In this document: positions 10,301-19,405 of the stretch, piece after piece | Position numbering within the stretch: the first letter of the stretch is position 1 | How the letters are laid out: each line of letters begins with the position of its first letter | Source of the DNA: Paulinella micropora | Taxonomy: Eukaryota; Cercozoa; Imbricatea; Euglyphida; Paulinellidae | Length of the DNA: 64,000 nucleotides | Reading direction: 5' to 3' | Assembly: GCA_019918135.1 (NCBI GenBank) | Contig: WBZZ01002571.1 | Coordinates: forward strand, 182,501 to 246,500 | Translations under genes and position numbers: made by a program | The notes under the pieces: model-generated | Database searches by the model: none | Told to the model about the DNA's origin: nothing | The model's input: only the letters and a program-made list of their open reading frames with translations

Positions 10301-13300
10301 GCAGGTGCGCCTGCTGCAGCTGTGCGACCTGCGCTGGGTGCAGGACGGGCTGTACCAGGCCGGCGGCGGCCTGGAGCTACAGCAGGTGCTGGACGCGTTC
10401 GGGCCCGCCAAGTGCCAGCTGGGCAGCCTGTCGGACCAGCTGCGGTGCCTGGGCTGCCGGCTGCGCGTGACGGCGCAGCGCTGCCCCACCACAGTTTCGA
10501 CGCCGGACGCCGCGTCGGCGCGGTGGTTCCACAACACGACATGGCTGCGCCTCGACCTGGCGCGGCGGCCGTTAGACAATCAGGTTTGCGCCGCGCCGGC
10601 CACCGACGTGCCGCGCTCAAGCGTCAAGTCGAGCGCGTGGGCCGCCGCGACGGCGCTGCCGCCGGTGGCCTCGGTCACGAGCAACTCGTGGGGGCAGCAG
10701 ACGCGGCCGCCCGGGAAGGCGGTTGGCCCCGAGCACGAGACGGCCGAGGACCTAAGTGCGGCTGCCATTGGGCTAGACCTGGCTTCGCCGGCCGAGATCC
10801 GCGGGCTGCTGACGGCGCTGTGCCAGGGTCCGTTTGAATTGTTAGGCGTCGGCGGCAACTGGAGCGGCCGGCCCGTGCTGGCGGCGTCGTTCGGCCCGAC
10901 CGCGGAGCAGAGCGCGGTGTACAACTACTGGAACCTGGCGGGCACGCGCGCGTCGGCGCCGCAACTGCTGCCGGGACTGTCGTCGGTGCAGCAGATGCGC
11001 GAGCTGTTGGTGTGCGACAGCAACGTGCGCACGTCGCGCGCGCTGGCGACGCTGCACGCGCAGATCCAGGCCGATCCCGCGCAATTCCTGACGACTACGT
11101 CCGGTCTGTACATGGGCGTCACTGTCCCAAACGCCACGGACGACCGCGAGTGGCTGCTGACACCGTACCCGCTGGCGCTAATTCTATTATCGCAGTGGGC
11201 CGGCGCGGTGCGGCGCCTGGCCAACAGCCCGTTATCGATCGAGTTCCGGTACGCGAACGAGGGCTTGCTGCCGCCGCTGGGCCTGCGCACCGAGTTCAGC
11301 CAGCGGGCGCCGCCGCCGCCCGACGCGGTCGCGGCGTTCGTGTCCGGCCGGCCCTCGCTGTGGTCGCAGTTCCAGTCGCCGCCACTGCAGACCTCTAACG
11401 AGACGACGAATACGACGACGACGACTGCCAACTCGTCGGCGTCGCCAGTGCCGACCACGATCCAGGACATCACGTTCGCGAACGGTCTGGCCGAGGTGCA
11501 GGCGCTGGTCGACGAGCTCAACGCGGCCGGGACGTCCCAGCCGGCCGCGCTGGAGGACGAGGAGCTGCAGCTGCTGCGCCAGAACGACGTGCCGACCGAC
11601 CTCGTCAACTGCTACCGCAGCAGCTGGCTCACGCACGGCGGCCGCGCGGTGCGGCTGCAGCGCGTCGGCGCCGCCGAAAGTGCGAGGGTCGAGCTGTCGG
11701 TCGAGCTGGACCGCAACGGCCCCGAGCTGGCGGGCCTCGACGCCGCCACGCTGTCACAGCTGGCCACGCGGGTGTCCGCGCTGCGTTGGGAGCTGGTAGA
11801 CCACGACATCGGCGGCGCGGACCTGTTGGCGCGGGACTGGTACTACGCGGGCGAAGTCGAGTGCGCGCTGGACGGGAATTGTACGGCGCCGACGGCCTCG
11901 GTCGGGAAACGTTACGTCGTGGACGTGGACCCGGACGATGTTTGCCACGGCAGCAGCTCGCACATGCGCGCGTCGCGCGCGGCGGGCGGCGTGTGCCTAA
12001 ACACGGTGCGCCTGCCCGTGGCGGCCGCACGAAACAGTACAAGTGCGCGCGGCGACGGCACGTGGGACATGTTCAGCTTCGAGGACTTCTACCGCCACGA
12101 GCACGGCTCGCTGGCGCACGCGCAGCCCGCGGCGGACGACTTCGACCCGCGCCTGGAACTGCTGGCGCCCGTCGTGCTGGCGCGCCCGGTGCTCAAGGTA
12201 CAGAACCGGTTGTTCTGCGCGCGGGCGCCCGGGGCTTCTGTCCGGCGGACGTGCGCGGTGCTGCAGGACTTCGAGCTGCAGTCGACTGTCGGCGGGCGCC
12301 TGGTGTGGCGGGCCGCGTCGGGCCGCGGCCGGGTCACGGCGCAGCTGCACGTGCCCTCGAACATGACGGCGGCGGCGAATGGAGGCAACAGTGGTGGACA
12401 GTCGCCTGCGCCCTCGGGGGCGTGCCCGCGGCAGGTCGGCGTGGCGCTGCCGGGCACGGCCGACATGGCGCTGGAGTTCTCGTCCACAACGGTTGTGACA
12501 TCGGCGCAAATAGCAGTCCGCGGCGCGGCTGGCTGGTGCAACTCGACGCTGCCGCCCGCGCTGCGCCTGGTGTGGCCGCTCGTGACGAAGCCGAATTGTA
12601 CCAGCCCCGCCGAGGTACGGCTGCTCGTGGGCGGCGCACTGTGTTTCGTGTGGCAGGCGGCCGCCGCTATCCAGCCTGGTGTCGAGCAGGAGCTGCTGCG
12701 CAGCTCGTACACGAACGAACAAGCGGTGCTCCTGGGCCAGATCGCGAACCTGAGCGTAGCGTCGTTGCAGGTCCAGGCCGACTGGCAGCGGCTCGTGACC
12801 CAGAGCATCCTGGACTACGGCCGTGGCTGGGTCACGCGCTCGGCCGTCGGGGTGTGGGTGTTGGACAACGCCACCAACGCCACTAACGCCACTGCACCGA
12901 CGCTTCCGCGCCACCGCCGCGCCCTGGCCTCCTCTGCGCAGTCGGGGGACCCGTTCGCGCCGACGAACGCGAATGGCGGCGCGGGGGATGCCGCCGCCGC
13001 GCTCAAAGCGCTGGCAGACTGGTCCGCCGGCCAGGGCAAGACAGTTGAAGAGCTGGCGCAGCAGCGTCGGCAGCTCGACGCCAGAGTGTCGGATCTGCAC
13101 GCGACACTTGCGGAGCTCCAGAGGAACTGGACAGTGTTTGAAACAGCCTTCCTCAACAGTAACGTGACGAACGACGAGACGTGGAGCTTTCTGGGTTCGC
13201 TCGGCCACCGCGCGAACGACACCAAGTGCTTGCTGGACGCGATAGGCGTCGGGGCTCACGCCGTGAGCCCCGGCCAGCTAGCGAACCTGAGCAGCAACTT

Positions 13301-13544
13301 CGAGGTCTGGCACAGCAGATACCTGAGCGGCGAGAGCAGCGCCCTAAAGCGCACCGCACCCCTGCGCGTCGGCCACAACCGCGGAGTCGCCGCTAGCTCC
13401 TTTGTCGCTTTTTTGTTGGTGTTTTTACTTGCGTGGGCAGCAATAGGCTTCGTGGCGGCAATAGGTTTCGTTGCGGCCCTAGAAAAGTGTCGGGCGCAGC
13501 GTTGCCCCTTGAAGTGCAGGTGTGGGGGACAGTCGCGGGGCTAG
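7327..13544 (+). CDS. Giant type I membrane glycoprotein with coiled coil and Cys-rich tail
   Basis: An ATG at 7327 opens a signal-peptide exon (MSIAAWGLLSLLAIARG). All three frames close at about 7471-7511, so a short intron ending at the AG at 7510-7511 is needed. Its donor is ambiguous; GT sites at 7381, 7384, 7396 and 7408 keep the frame, 7470 does not. Exon 2 (from 7512) is open for about 2,000 residues. The ectodomain is Cys-rich with many sequons. A heptad-like coiled coil spans about residues 690-870 and a second shorter one lies just before the membrane (about 1830-1870). One transmembrane segment (about 1960-1990) precedes a short basic Cys-rich tail (KCRAQRCPLKCRCGG). The layout resembles fusion or adhesion spikes in general shape only; I recognise no family and claim no function. 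Confidence 0.75.
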
Positions 13545-13908
13545 CAAAAGAAAGGGGCTGAGAGGGCTGCAGGTGGTGGAGGAAGGGGAGGAGGGGCAAC
13601 GAAAGGTTCCCCACCCCCCTCCTCCCCTTTTTTTGGGGGGTCGGGGGGGGGGGGACAATTGGGAGGGGGGGGGTCGGGGGGGGGGTTTCCTGTGCGCTAG
13701 CTAGCTTTTAGGGGAGAGGAGGGGGGGGGAGAGAGAGAGAAGGGGGGGGGGATTTTTGTAGAGAGTAGTTTGTTGGATTGGAGGGCGTTTTTTTTTGCAC
13801 AGGTTTTGTTAGTTTTCTTTTTTTTCTTTTGAGTTGCTACTGTTGTAAAAAAAAGAGAATAAAAAAAAGAAAAGGGTTGTACAAACTCTCTTTTAAAAAG
13901 GAAAAAAA
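13545..13908. other. G-rich then A/T-rich spacer
   Basis: No gene is supported. A G-rich stretch (13560-13760, with several G8-G10 runs) passes into T-rich and A-rich DNA just before the next ATG. The G runs could form quadruplex structure downstream of the giant glycoprotein gene, but this is inference. Confidence 0.6.
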
Positions 13909-15588
13909 ATGACGAAAGGCAGACTAGCTGCCACCGCTCTGTTTGGAGCCGTGTGTGCTCTCTTAATGTTCCCCTCCGATTCGGCCCTGTGCGGTTGGCG
14001 CGCGCGGCTCCGTAGCCAACGGCTGTGCGCACCTACTCACCTGTCCCTTGCCTACGCCCCGCCACAACCACCGACGTTTCCACCTTTGACGACGACGTTT
14101 CCGCCGACGACCGTTCCACCTTTGACGACGCAGCCGCTGACGACCGTTCCACCGTTGTCGACGACGACGTTTCCGCCGACGACCGTTCCACCGTTGTCGA
14201 CGACGACGCAGCCGCCGACGACCGTTCCACCTTTGACGACGCAGCCGCCGACGACCGTTCCACCTTTGACGACGACGACCGTTCCGCCGTCGCCTGACCT
14301 AAACTTACAGTGGAACGTTTCCGACAACACCACGCTCTCGCTTCCGCTAGAGCCCCCGCCCGCCAACAATTTGCCGCGGAGGAGGTTACTCGCAGCTGCT
14401 GCCAACTGCACACCACACAACGAAAGTTTAGTAAGGGTCAGCTGGGGGGACGGCCAGACAAATCTATTTGAGCTGGGCACATCGATGTGCACGCACAAGT
14501 ACGCGCAGGGCGGCGTCTTTGACGTCGCGGTCACGTGGCAGGGTTCTTGCGGGTCGCCCCCTGCCTTTACGTTGCGGAACTACCCCCCGGAAGCAGCGCG
14601 GGGGCTGCTGAGGGCCTGCTTCGGCCAGCACATCGGCCCCGAACCGCTGAACGGCCTGCAGTTTGCCAACGCAGAGAATCTGCGGGAGGTCTGCCCGCCT
14701 CCCACGGGGCAGCTCGTCAACGCCACCGGCATGTTCAGCCGCGTGCGTCAAAAGGTGACGGGGCTTGAGCTCTGGAACACGTCGTCGGTGCGGTGGGCGA
14801 ACGACATGTTCGATGGCCTCACGCCCTCAGAGGGGCCTGACATTAGCTCTTGGGACCTGACGTGCGTGGTCGAGATCAACGGCTGCCGCGGTCTCCAGGG
14901 TCGTGTGATGTCGCGGCTGTCCCCGAGCTGCGACATCACACGGCCGCACCCCGACCACGGGGAGCCCCTGCGCCTGCACATCCTTATTGAAAGGCCGGGC
15001 GATTTCTACCTGCCCATCGCCAGGAGCGCCGACGCCTGCAGCAACGTATCTGTGCTCCTAGTCGACTGGGGCGACGGCACAGAAGGCTCGCGTTGTTCCC
15101 CGCGCGGCCAAATGTGCGTGCACGCCTACGAGCGCGGCGGCGCTTACAACATCACCGTCTCCAAGCTCGGCTCTGTTTGCGTCCTGGCCGCGGTCTCGAC
15201 CGCCGGCCTGCCCGCCGACATGCCGGCGGCCCTGCGGTCAATCTTCTTTGGCAGCGGCTTCGCCCTGGAACCAGAGCGCGGGGCACAACTCAGAGGTACC
15301 CAAAACCTGCGAAACCTCTCGGTGCCGGCACGCGGCCGCCCGCTGCTGAACATTTCGTACCTGTTCGAGGGCAGCGGCTACAACGGCTCGCTGGCGGGCT
15401 GGAACACGTCTTCGGTTCTCTTGGCCTCCCACGCCTTTCTCGGCCTAAGGCCGGACGCGTCTATCGACATCAGAGAATGGGACCTGTCGGGGCTCAGGCC
15501 CGCCGACGGCTGTGCCGGCTTTGCGGGCAGTAACGTCAGGTTGCCGAACAATTGGGACCCGCTAACGGCCGGTTGCAGTTTTACGTGA
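13909..15588 (+). CDS. Secreted protein with two PKD-like plus DUF285/BspA-type repeat units
   Basis: This intronless ORF encodes 559 residues. A hydrophobic N-terminus (LAATALFGAVCALLMF) fits a signal peptide or anchor. Residues about 48-130 are a Pro/Thr repeat built on TTVPPLTT. Then come two tandem copies of one unit. Each starts with a PKD-like strand (VSWGDGQTN; VDWGDGTEG) and runs into a DUF285/BspA-like leucine-rich block (LELWNTSSVRWANDMFDGL; LAGWNTSSVLLASHAFLGL) that ends in ISSWDLT or IREWDLS. DUF285 proteins are typically surface adhesins of bacteria and protists. The internal duplication is old, since the copies differ at most positions outside the motifs. There is no membrane segment at the C-terminus, so it is probably secreted or wall-bound. 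Confidence 0.75.
   Translation: MTKGRLAATALFGAVCALLMFPSDSALCGWRARLRSQRLCAPTHLSLAYAPPQPPTFPPLTTTFPPTTVPPLTTQPLTTVPPLSTTTFPPTTVPPLSTTTQPPTTVPPLTTQPPTTVPPLTTTTVPPSPDLNLQWNVSDNTTLSLPLEPPPANNLPRRRLLAAAANCTPHNESLVRVSWGDGQTNLFELGTSMCTHKYAQGGVFDVAVTWQGSCGSPPAFTLRNYPPEAARGLLRACFGQHIGPEPLNGLQFANAENLREVCPPPTGQLVNATGMFSRVRQKVTGLELWNTSSVRWANDMFDGLTPSEGPDISSWDLTCVVEINGCRGLQGRVMSRLSPSCDITRPHPDHGEPLRLHILIERPGDFYLPIARSADACSNVSVLLVDWGDGTEGSRCSPRGQMCVHAYERGGAYNITVSKLGSVCVLAAVSTAGLPADMPAALRSIFFGSGFALEPERGAQLRGTQNLRNLSVPARGRPLLNISYLFEGSGYNGSLAGWNTSSVLLASHAFLGLRPDASIDIREWDLSGLRPADGCAGFAGSNVRLPNNWDPLTAGCSFT
14060..14290 (+). repeat. Coding Pro/Thr minisatellite
   Basis: Units of about 33-36 bases built on GACGACCGTTCCACC are tandemly repeated inside the PKD-DUF285 gene and give the TTVPPLTT stalk. 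All units keep the reading frame. Confidence 0.85.
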
Positions 15589-15626
15589 AGGTTAAATTTA
15601 GGTTTTTTAAAAAAAAAAGTCTGGTT

Positions 15627-15680
15627 GATTCTTTTTTGAAGTACAGAAGAGAGGAGGAAGGTATTCGACCGGGGGGAGAG
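15627..15680 (+). promoter_or_regulatory. Repeated promoter-like block, copy 1
   Basis: TTTTTTGAAGTACAGAAGAG, then a purine-rich stretch and TTCGACCGGGGGGAG, closely matches a block at about 18573-18620. Both blocks lie between genes. The function is unknown; a shared transcription signal is a guess. Confidence 0.35.
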
Positions 15681-15792
15681 GGGAGAAAATAAACGAAAAC
15701 TTTTTTTTTAATCTCCTTTTTGTTTTACAGCTTTTTTTTTCTTTTTTTTTTTTGTTGCTTTTTTTTTGTTGTTGTTGTTAAAATTTCCTGTA

Positions 15793-18552
15793 TCAAAAAT
15801 GCAGGCTTCTTGCTGATCTGGGTGGTTTGGTTGGCCTGCCGGGCGGCGGTCTGACAGCAACAGGCGCAGGGTGTGGCGGCGAGTCGAATATGTCTTCTTC
15901 TCCCGCTAAAGGCGCAGCCTCGGGCGCAGGCTCGGGCGCAGGCTCGGGCGCCCGAGCCCGGTACAACCTTTCCTTGGGACGAGAAGAAGACAGAAACTCG
16001 ACCACCTCGAAGAAGTCGGTGATCTTGTCAGTCGCTGTCGTTTTCGGCCAGGCTACGTTACGTGGCTTGCAACCGTTGAGCCAGAGTTTAACGGCCTGGG
16101 CCGTTTCTGTATTCCGCAGACGAAATTCATGTGTATCCCGCAGACGAAACAGTACGTGCTGCACTAAGTAGCGTACGCCGTTATCGGGTCGAGCTCTGTC
16201 AGTCGCGACAGAGCTGTCCCACCTGAGCAGCCCGTCGGGGACCGGGAAATCTAACCTGAACATGTGCTTTAAAAGAGCTCTTCCGTCGGACAACAACTTT
16301 CGTATTGCGTGGGGTGTGTTGCAAAAGCGGGGGATCTCTACACTCAAGAGGCGCAGGATCTGCTCGTTTTCAAACGTAAAGGCGGCCAGGCACAGCTCGT
16401 CGACCGCGGCAACAATCGTGCCCGAAAGGCCAACCAGGCTTGTCTCGCTGCCCAGACAGTTGCCTAAGGCCGTGCCTAGCCAAGAGTACGGATTGTCTGG
16501 CCCTTCCGGCTGCAGACATTTCACGACACAAGCGAACCTCTCGTAGACCTTCCGGGCTTCTTTTTTTTCCTCTCGCTGCCGAAATTTGCGGTCCAGTAGC
16601 TTGACTGCGTAAGCCGCGACCTGTTCTTGCATTTCGCGCAGCTCGTTCAGCGTTTGCCAGAGCTTCAGTGCGTAGTCTTGCACTACATGGTCAGGCGGCA
16701 CGTCTGCCCACCGTCGGGATTCGAGGATCTGCTTGCTGTAGCCCGGTTGCTCGCGGAGCTTCCTGACGACCTCTGCACCGGATGTGTGTAGATTGTCTTG
16801 CAAGTATTGCAAATAAAACGCCGCAAATTTGAATTTCTCGCTGACACCGTTGTTGTTTAGCAGCAGCTGCGCACAACCGGACCACCACGCCTCCAGGGCG
16901 TGCCTGCCCGCGCTTGGCCACTCTTCATCTATGGCGGTGCCGGCTGTCGTCTGCTGCACCCAAGCGGGCACCGCCAGGGTTGGCCGGTTAGCGTCGTTGT
17001 ACAGCGCGTACGTCTCCAGCCGGAGCGGTCGCGGGTGCCACCGAATAACCCTGGACGTGTGGGGCCCCACCGACACCCACAGAAAGCCGCTGATGTCCAG
17101 GACGCAGCGCTGGAGCGGAATGTCAACAGCGACGTCGGCGCCGATCTCTAGCAACACGGGCGAGTGCCCGCCGCGGTACGGCCCGTCTATCACGGCCAAA
17201 CTACCCGCCGAGTCAGTCACGTGCCACACCGTCGACGTCAGGCGTTTGTCGAGGTTGGCGTCGTCGTCGGGTAGGCCCCGGCGCACTTGGGGTTGGTCGG
17301 TCTCGCGGCCCGTCCTGAGGGCCCGCAGACTGTCACAGCCCTTGAGGTACAAATGTCCATGGAATTCAGGCACCCAGAGGCTGCTCAGCGCTGTGCAGTT
17401 GACAATGGACAGCTCGACTCTCTGGGCCAGCAGATCGGTCCTCAGTGGCTCCAAATTGAGCACGAGCACTCTCTGGTCCAGCAGACCGGTCCTCGGTGGC
17501 GAGCAGTCGCTGATGAAGGTCCTGCCCAAAATTGTGGCCAGTGTGATGGTTTCGACCTGGCAGCCCTTGATATCTAGCCTGCCCGCTCTGTCCGGCGCGC
17601 TCAGGCGACAGGCGGTAAGACGGCAGTTGTCGATAGTCACGTTCTTCTGGCCGTATTTTTCCGTGTGCCGGAGTAGCAAACTGACATCGCCGAAGTCACA
17701 GTCCTTTGCGTCCAGGGTTTGGAGCTGAATAGCGTCAAGGTCGTCTGCCTGTACACGATTCAAGACAGCCTTGGTCTCAGCAGCGGGGTGCCCGAGGTAA
17801 ATGTTGTTAACTCGCACGTCTTCAAGTTGGACCCAGTGCCGGAGCCTTTTCCGTCGTGCGCCGAGGTTCAGAGACGTGGTATCATCGTACGTTCGCACGT
17901 TCTGCCAGTAGATCCGTGTGCAATAGGGCGCGTACAACGAAACCGCGCCGGCGCAGTCCTGCACCAGCCGCACGTTCTGCAGGACGAGGCTGTGCGCGCT
18001 GTCTTGGTGCTTGAGGAAGCTGATCGGCAGCTCGACTAGCTGCTCTTTTAGCTCAACGGGCTCCTCTTCGTCATCGTGCTCCTCCTCGTCATTTGGTTCC
18101 TCTTTTATTAGCCCGGCAACCGTGATGTGTTGCAAGTGTCTCAGCAATCGCGTCCTGGCTGTTAGGTGTCGTTCCTCGCAAATGTCCTCCCGCCAAAGCC
18201 CCAGCCATTTGTTAATCCTGGCGTGTGACTTGTTGTCAGTAGCGCTGACCCTGAGTTCGAGCTTAGTAGGCAGAGCCCGGTCGGCATCCTGTTTTCCCGC
18301 GACCATATCCCAAAAATCGTACAGGCTGTCACGTTCCAGACTTTCGACACATTGCTGCCAAGCCGCTTCCATGGCAATAACCCGGCGATCTTGGTCTTGT
18401 ATGGGTTTGGTTTCCTCAGCGCTCAGCTCGATCGCTGTCCTAACTTGGCCCAGGGCCGAAGGCTGGTCGTCCGGGAGATCTCTATCGTTCAAGTAACTAT
18501 AAACGATGCCGATTACCGGCCGTAATGCACTCAAGTCGGGTGTTTCGTCCAT
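15793..18552 (-). CDS. Large leucine-rich protein, F-box/LRR-like family
   Basis: The ATG at 18552-18550 opens 919 residues (MDETPDLSALRPVIG...). The frame stays open upstream, but only through low-complexity DNA, so I choose this ATG. The N-terminus could be a degenerate F-box. A long acidic stretch (PNDEEEHDDEEEPVE, about residue 155) precedes an LRR-like region with irregular LxLxNC-type strands (about 190-440), then a helical region. The C-terminus has a Pro/Ala repeat (PEPAPEPAPEAAP). No exact repeat period can be seen, so the LRR call is tentative. Three further minus-strand genes in this block (19406-21376, 23522-25063, 29207-30817) share this general style, suggesting an expanded family acting as ubiquitin-ligase adaptors or scaffolds; that role is inferred from F-box proteins in general. 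Confidence 0.6.
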   Translation of the reverse strand: MDETPDLSALRPVIGIVYSYLNDRDLPDDQPSALGQVRTAIELSAEETKPIQDQDRRVIAMEAAWQQCVESLERDSLYDFWDMVAGKQDADRALPTKLELRVSATDNKSHARINKWLGLWREDICEERHLTARTRLLRHLQHITVAGLIKEEPNDEEEHDDEEEPVELKEQLVELPISFLKHQDSAHSLVLQNVRLVQDCAGAVSLYAPYCTRIYWQNVRTYDDTTSLNLGARRKRLRHWVQLEDVRVNNIYLGHPAAETKAVLNRVQADDLDAIQLQTLDAKDCDFGDVSLLLRHTEKYGQKNVTIDNCRLTACRLSAPDRAGRLDIKGCQVETITLATILGRTFISDCSPPRTGLLDQRVLVLNLEPLRTDLLAQRVELSIVNCTALSSLWVPEFHGHLYLKGCDSLRALRTGRETDQPQVRRGLPDDDANLDKRLTSTVWHVTDSAGSLAVIDGPYRGGHSPVLLEIGADVAVDIPLQRCVLDISGFLWVSVGPHTSRVIRWHPRPLRLETYALYNDANRPTLAVPAWVQQTTAGTAIDEEWPSAGRHALEAWWSGCAQLLLNNNGVSEKFKFAAFYLQYLQDNLHTSGAEVVRKLREQPGYSKQILESRRWADVPPDHVVQDYALKLWQTLNELREMQEQVAAYAVKLLDRKFRQREEKKEARKVYERFACVVKCLQPEGPDNPYSWLGTALGNCLGSETSLVGLSGTIVAAVDELCLAAFTFENEQILRLLSVEIPRFCNTPHAIRKLLSDGRALLKHMFRLDFPVPDGLLRWDSSVATDRARPDNGVRYLVQHVLFRLRDTHEFRLRNTETAQAVKLWLNGCKPRNVAWPKTTATDKITDFFEVVEFLSSSRPKERLYRARAPEPAPEPAPEAAPLAGEEDIFDSPPHPAPVAVRPPPGRPTKPPRSARSLHF

Positions 18553-18572
18553 CCCCCCGCTCGATTGTAAAC

Positions 18573-18620
18573 TTTCTTTTTGAAGTATAAAGGAAGAAGA
18601 CTTTTCGACGGAGAGGGATT
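18573..18620 (+). promoter_or_regulatory. Repeated promoter-like block, copy 2
   Basis: CTTTTTGAAGTATAAAGGAA, followed by GAAGACTTTTCGACGGAGAGG, matches the block at 15627-15680. It lies about 20-70 bases upstream of the start codon of the minus-strand leucine-rich gene. Confidence 0.4.
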
Positions 18621-18767
18621 CGCTTCGTGCGGCTGACAGGGGGGAGGGGAGAAGAAGGGGAGCAAGAGAAAGAAAAAGGTGGAAAATGTGGCAGGCCCCC
18701 CCCCCCCTCCCGAATGTCGGCCCCCCCCCCCACCTCCGAGCAAAAAAGAAAAAAAAACAAAACCCTT

Positions 18768-18811
18768 CCCTCCCGAATGTCGGGGGGGGGGGGGGCCGAC
18801 ATTCGGGAGGG
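18768..18811. repeat. Inverted repeat, 16-bp arms
   Basis: The arms CCCTCCCGAATGTCGG (18768-18783) and CCGACATTCGGGAGGG (18796-18811) are perfect inverse complements around a poly-G loop. A third copy of the arm lies at about 18706-18720. This looks like a hairpin or a small mobile palindrome. Confidence 0.8.
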
Positions 18812-19405
18812 AGGGAGGGAGGGGGGGAGTTTAAACCCATTTTCCCATTTTCTTCGTTTTTTTTCCTTTTGCACACCTTTTTTTTTTTGTAAATTATTTT
18901 TTTGTGCTCCACTACTCCCACCCACCTCAATGCTTGCGCAGGGGCTTGTGTGCAAATTCGTTTGGCCGACGGACCTGTTTTCACGGGAAAGGGTCCAATA
19001 TTAGAAATTCTGCGCCAGGGAGGCTCAGGGAGCTGGAGTGCACTTGGCCGCGCCCGCCGGATCTTTTTTTCTACACCGCCGACCACAAAAAAGACTGCTT
19101 TTTCAGCCACCGCACCACAAACCCCACCATGGCCAAAGTTTGTTCTGATAAATTGTTCACCCGGGACGCTAGTCAAGTCGATTTTGATGGTGTTGCCCTT
19201 GTATTAAAAAAAAATAAAGAAAATATTTGCTAGGTTTTTTAATAGTGAACAAGTTGCAAAAAAAATGAAAGGGAAGGATGGAGAGAGAAACGGTGGGTCC
19301 ACGGGAGGGAGGGGAGGGGGGAGGGTTGACCCCCCGTTTCTCTCGCCCCTTCTCTCAGTTTCCAGCTCGCTCTTCTCTTTTGTCCCCCCCCCTTCCCCTG
19401 CAGAA

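Larger units (their letters stand above)
18553..19405. other. Spacer between two leucine-rich genes
   Basis: It contains a second copy of the promoter-like block (about 18573-18620), three copies of CTCCCGAATGTCGG in both orientations, and C and G homopolymers. A plus-strand frame around 19020-19233 (ending DFDGVALVLKKNKENIC) looks faintly coding, but it has no convincing ATG, so I leave it uncalled. Confidence 0.55.

Noticed and set aside
7575-13259. Long antisense and alternative-frame ORFs opposite the giant glycoprotein
   Set aside because: GC-rich codon use leaves few stops in shadow frames; only the main frame has signal peptide, sequons and a membrane segment.
18553-19176. N-terminal extension of the minus-strand leucine-rich gene
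   Set aside because: The frame stays open only through homopolymers and inverted repeats, and its first codon is not ATG.
18904-19233. Small plus-strand gene ending DFDGVALVLKKNKENIC
   Set aside because: No convincing ATG or homology; it overlaps a regulatory spacer.
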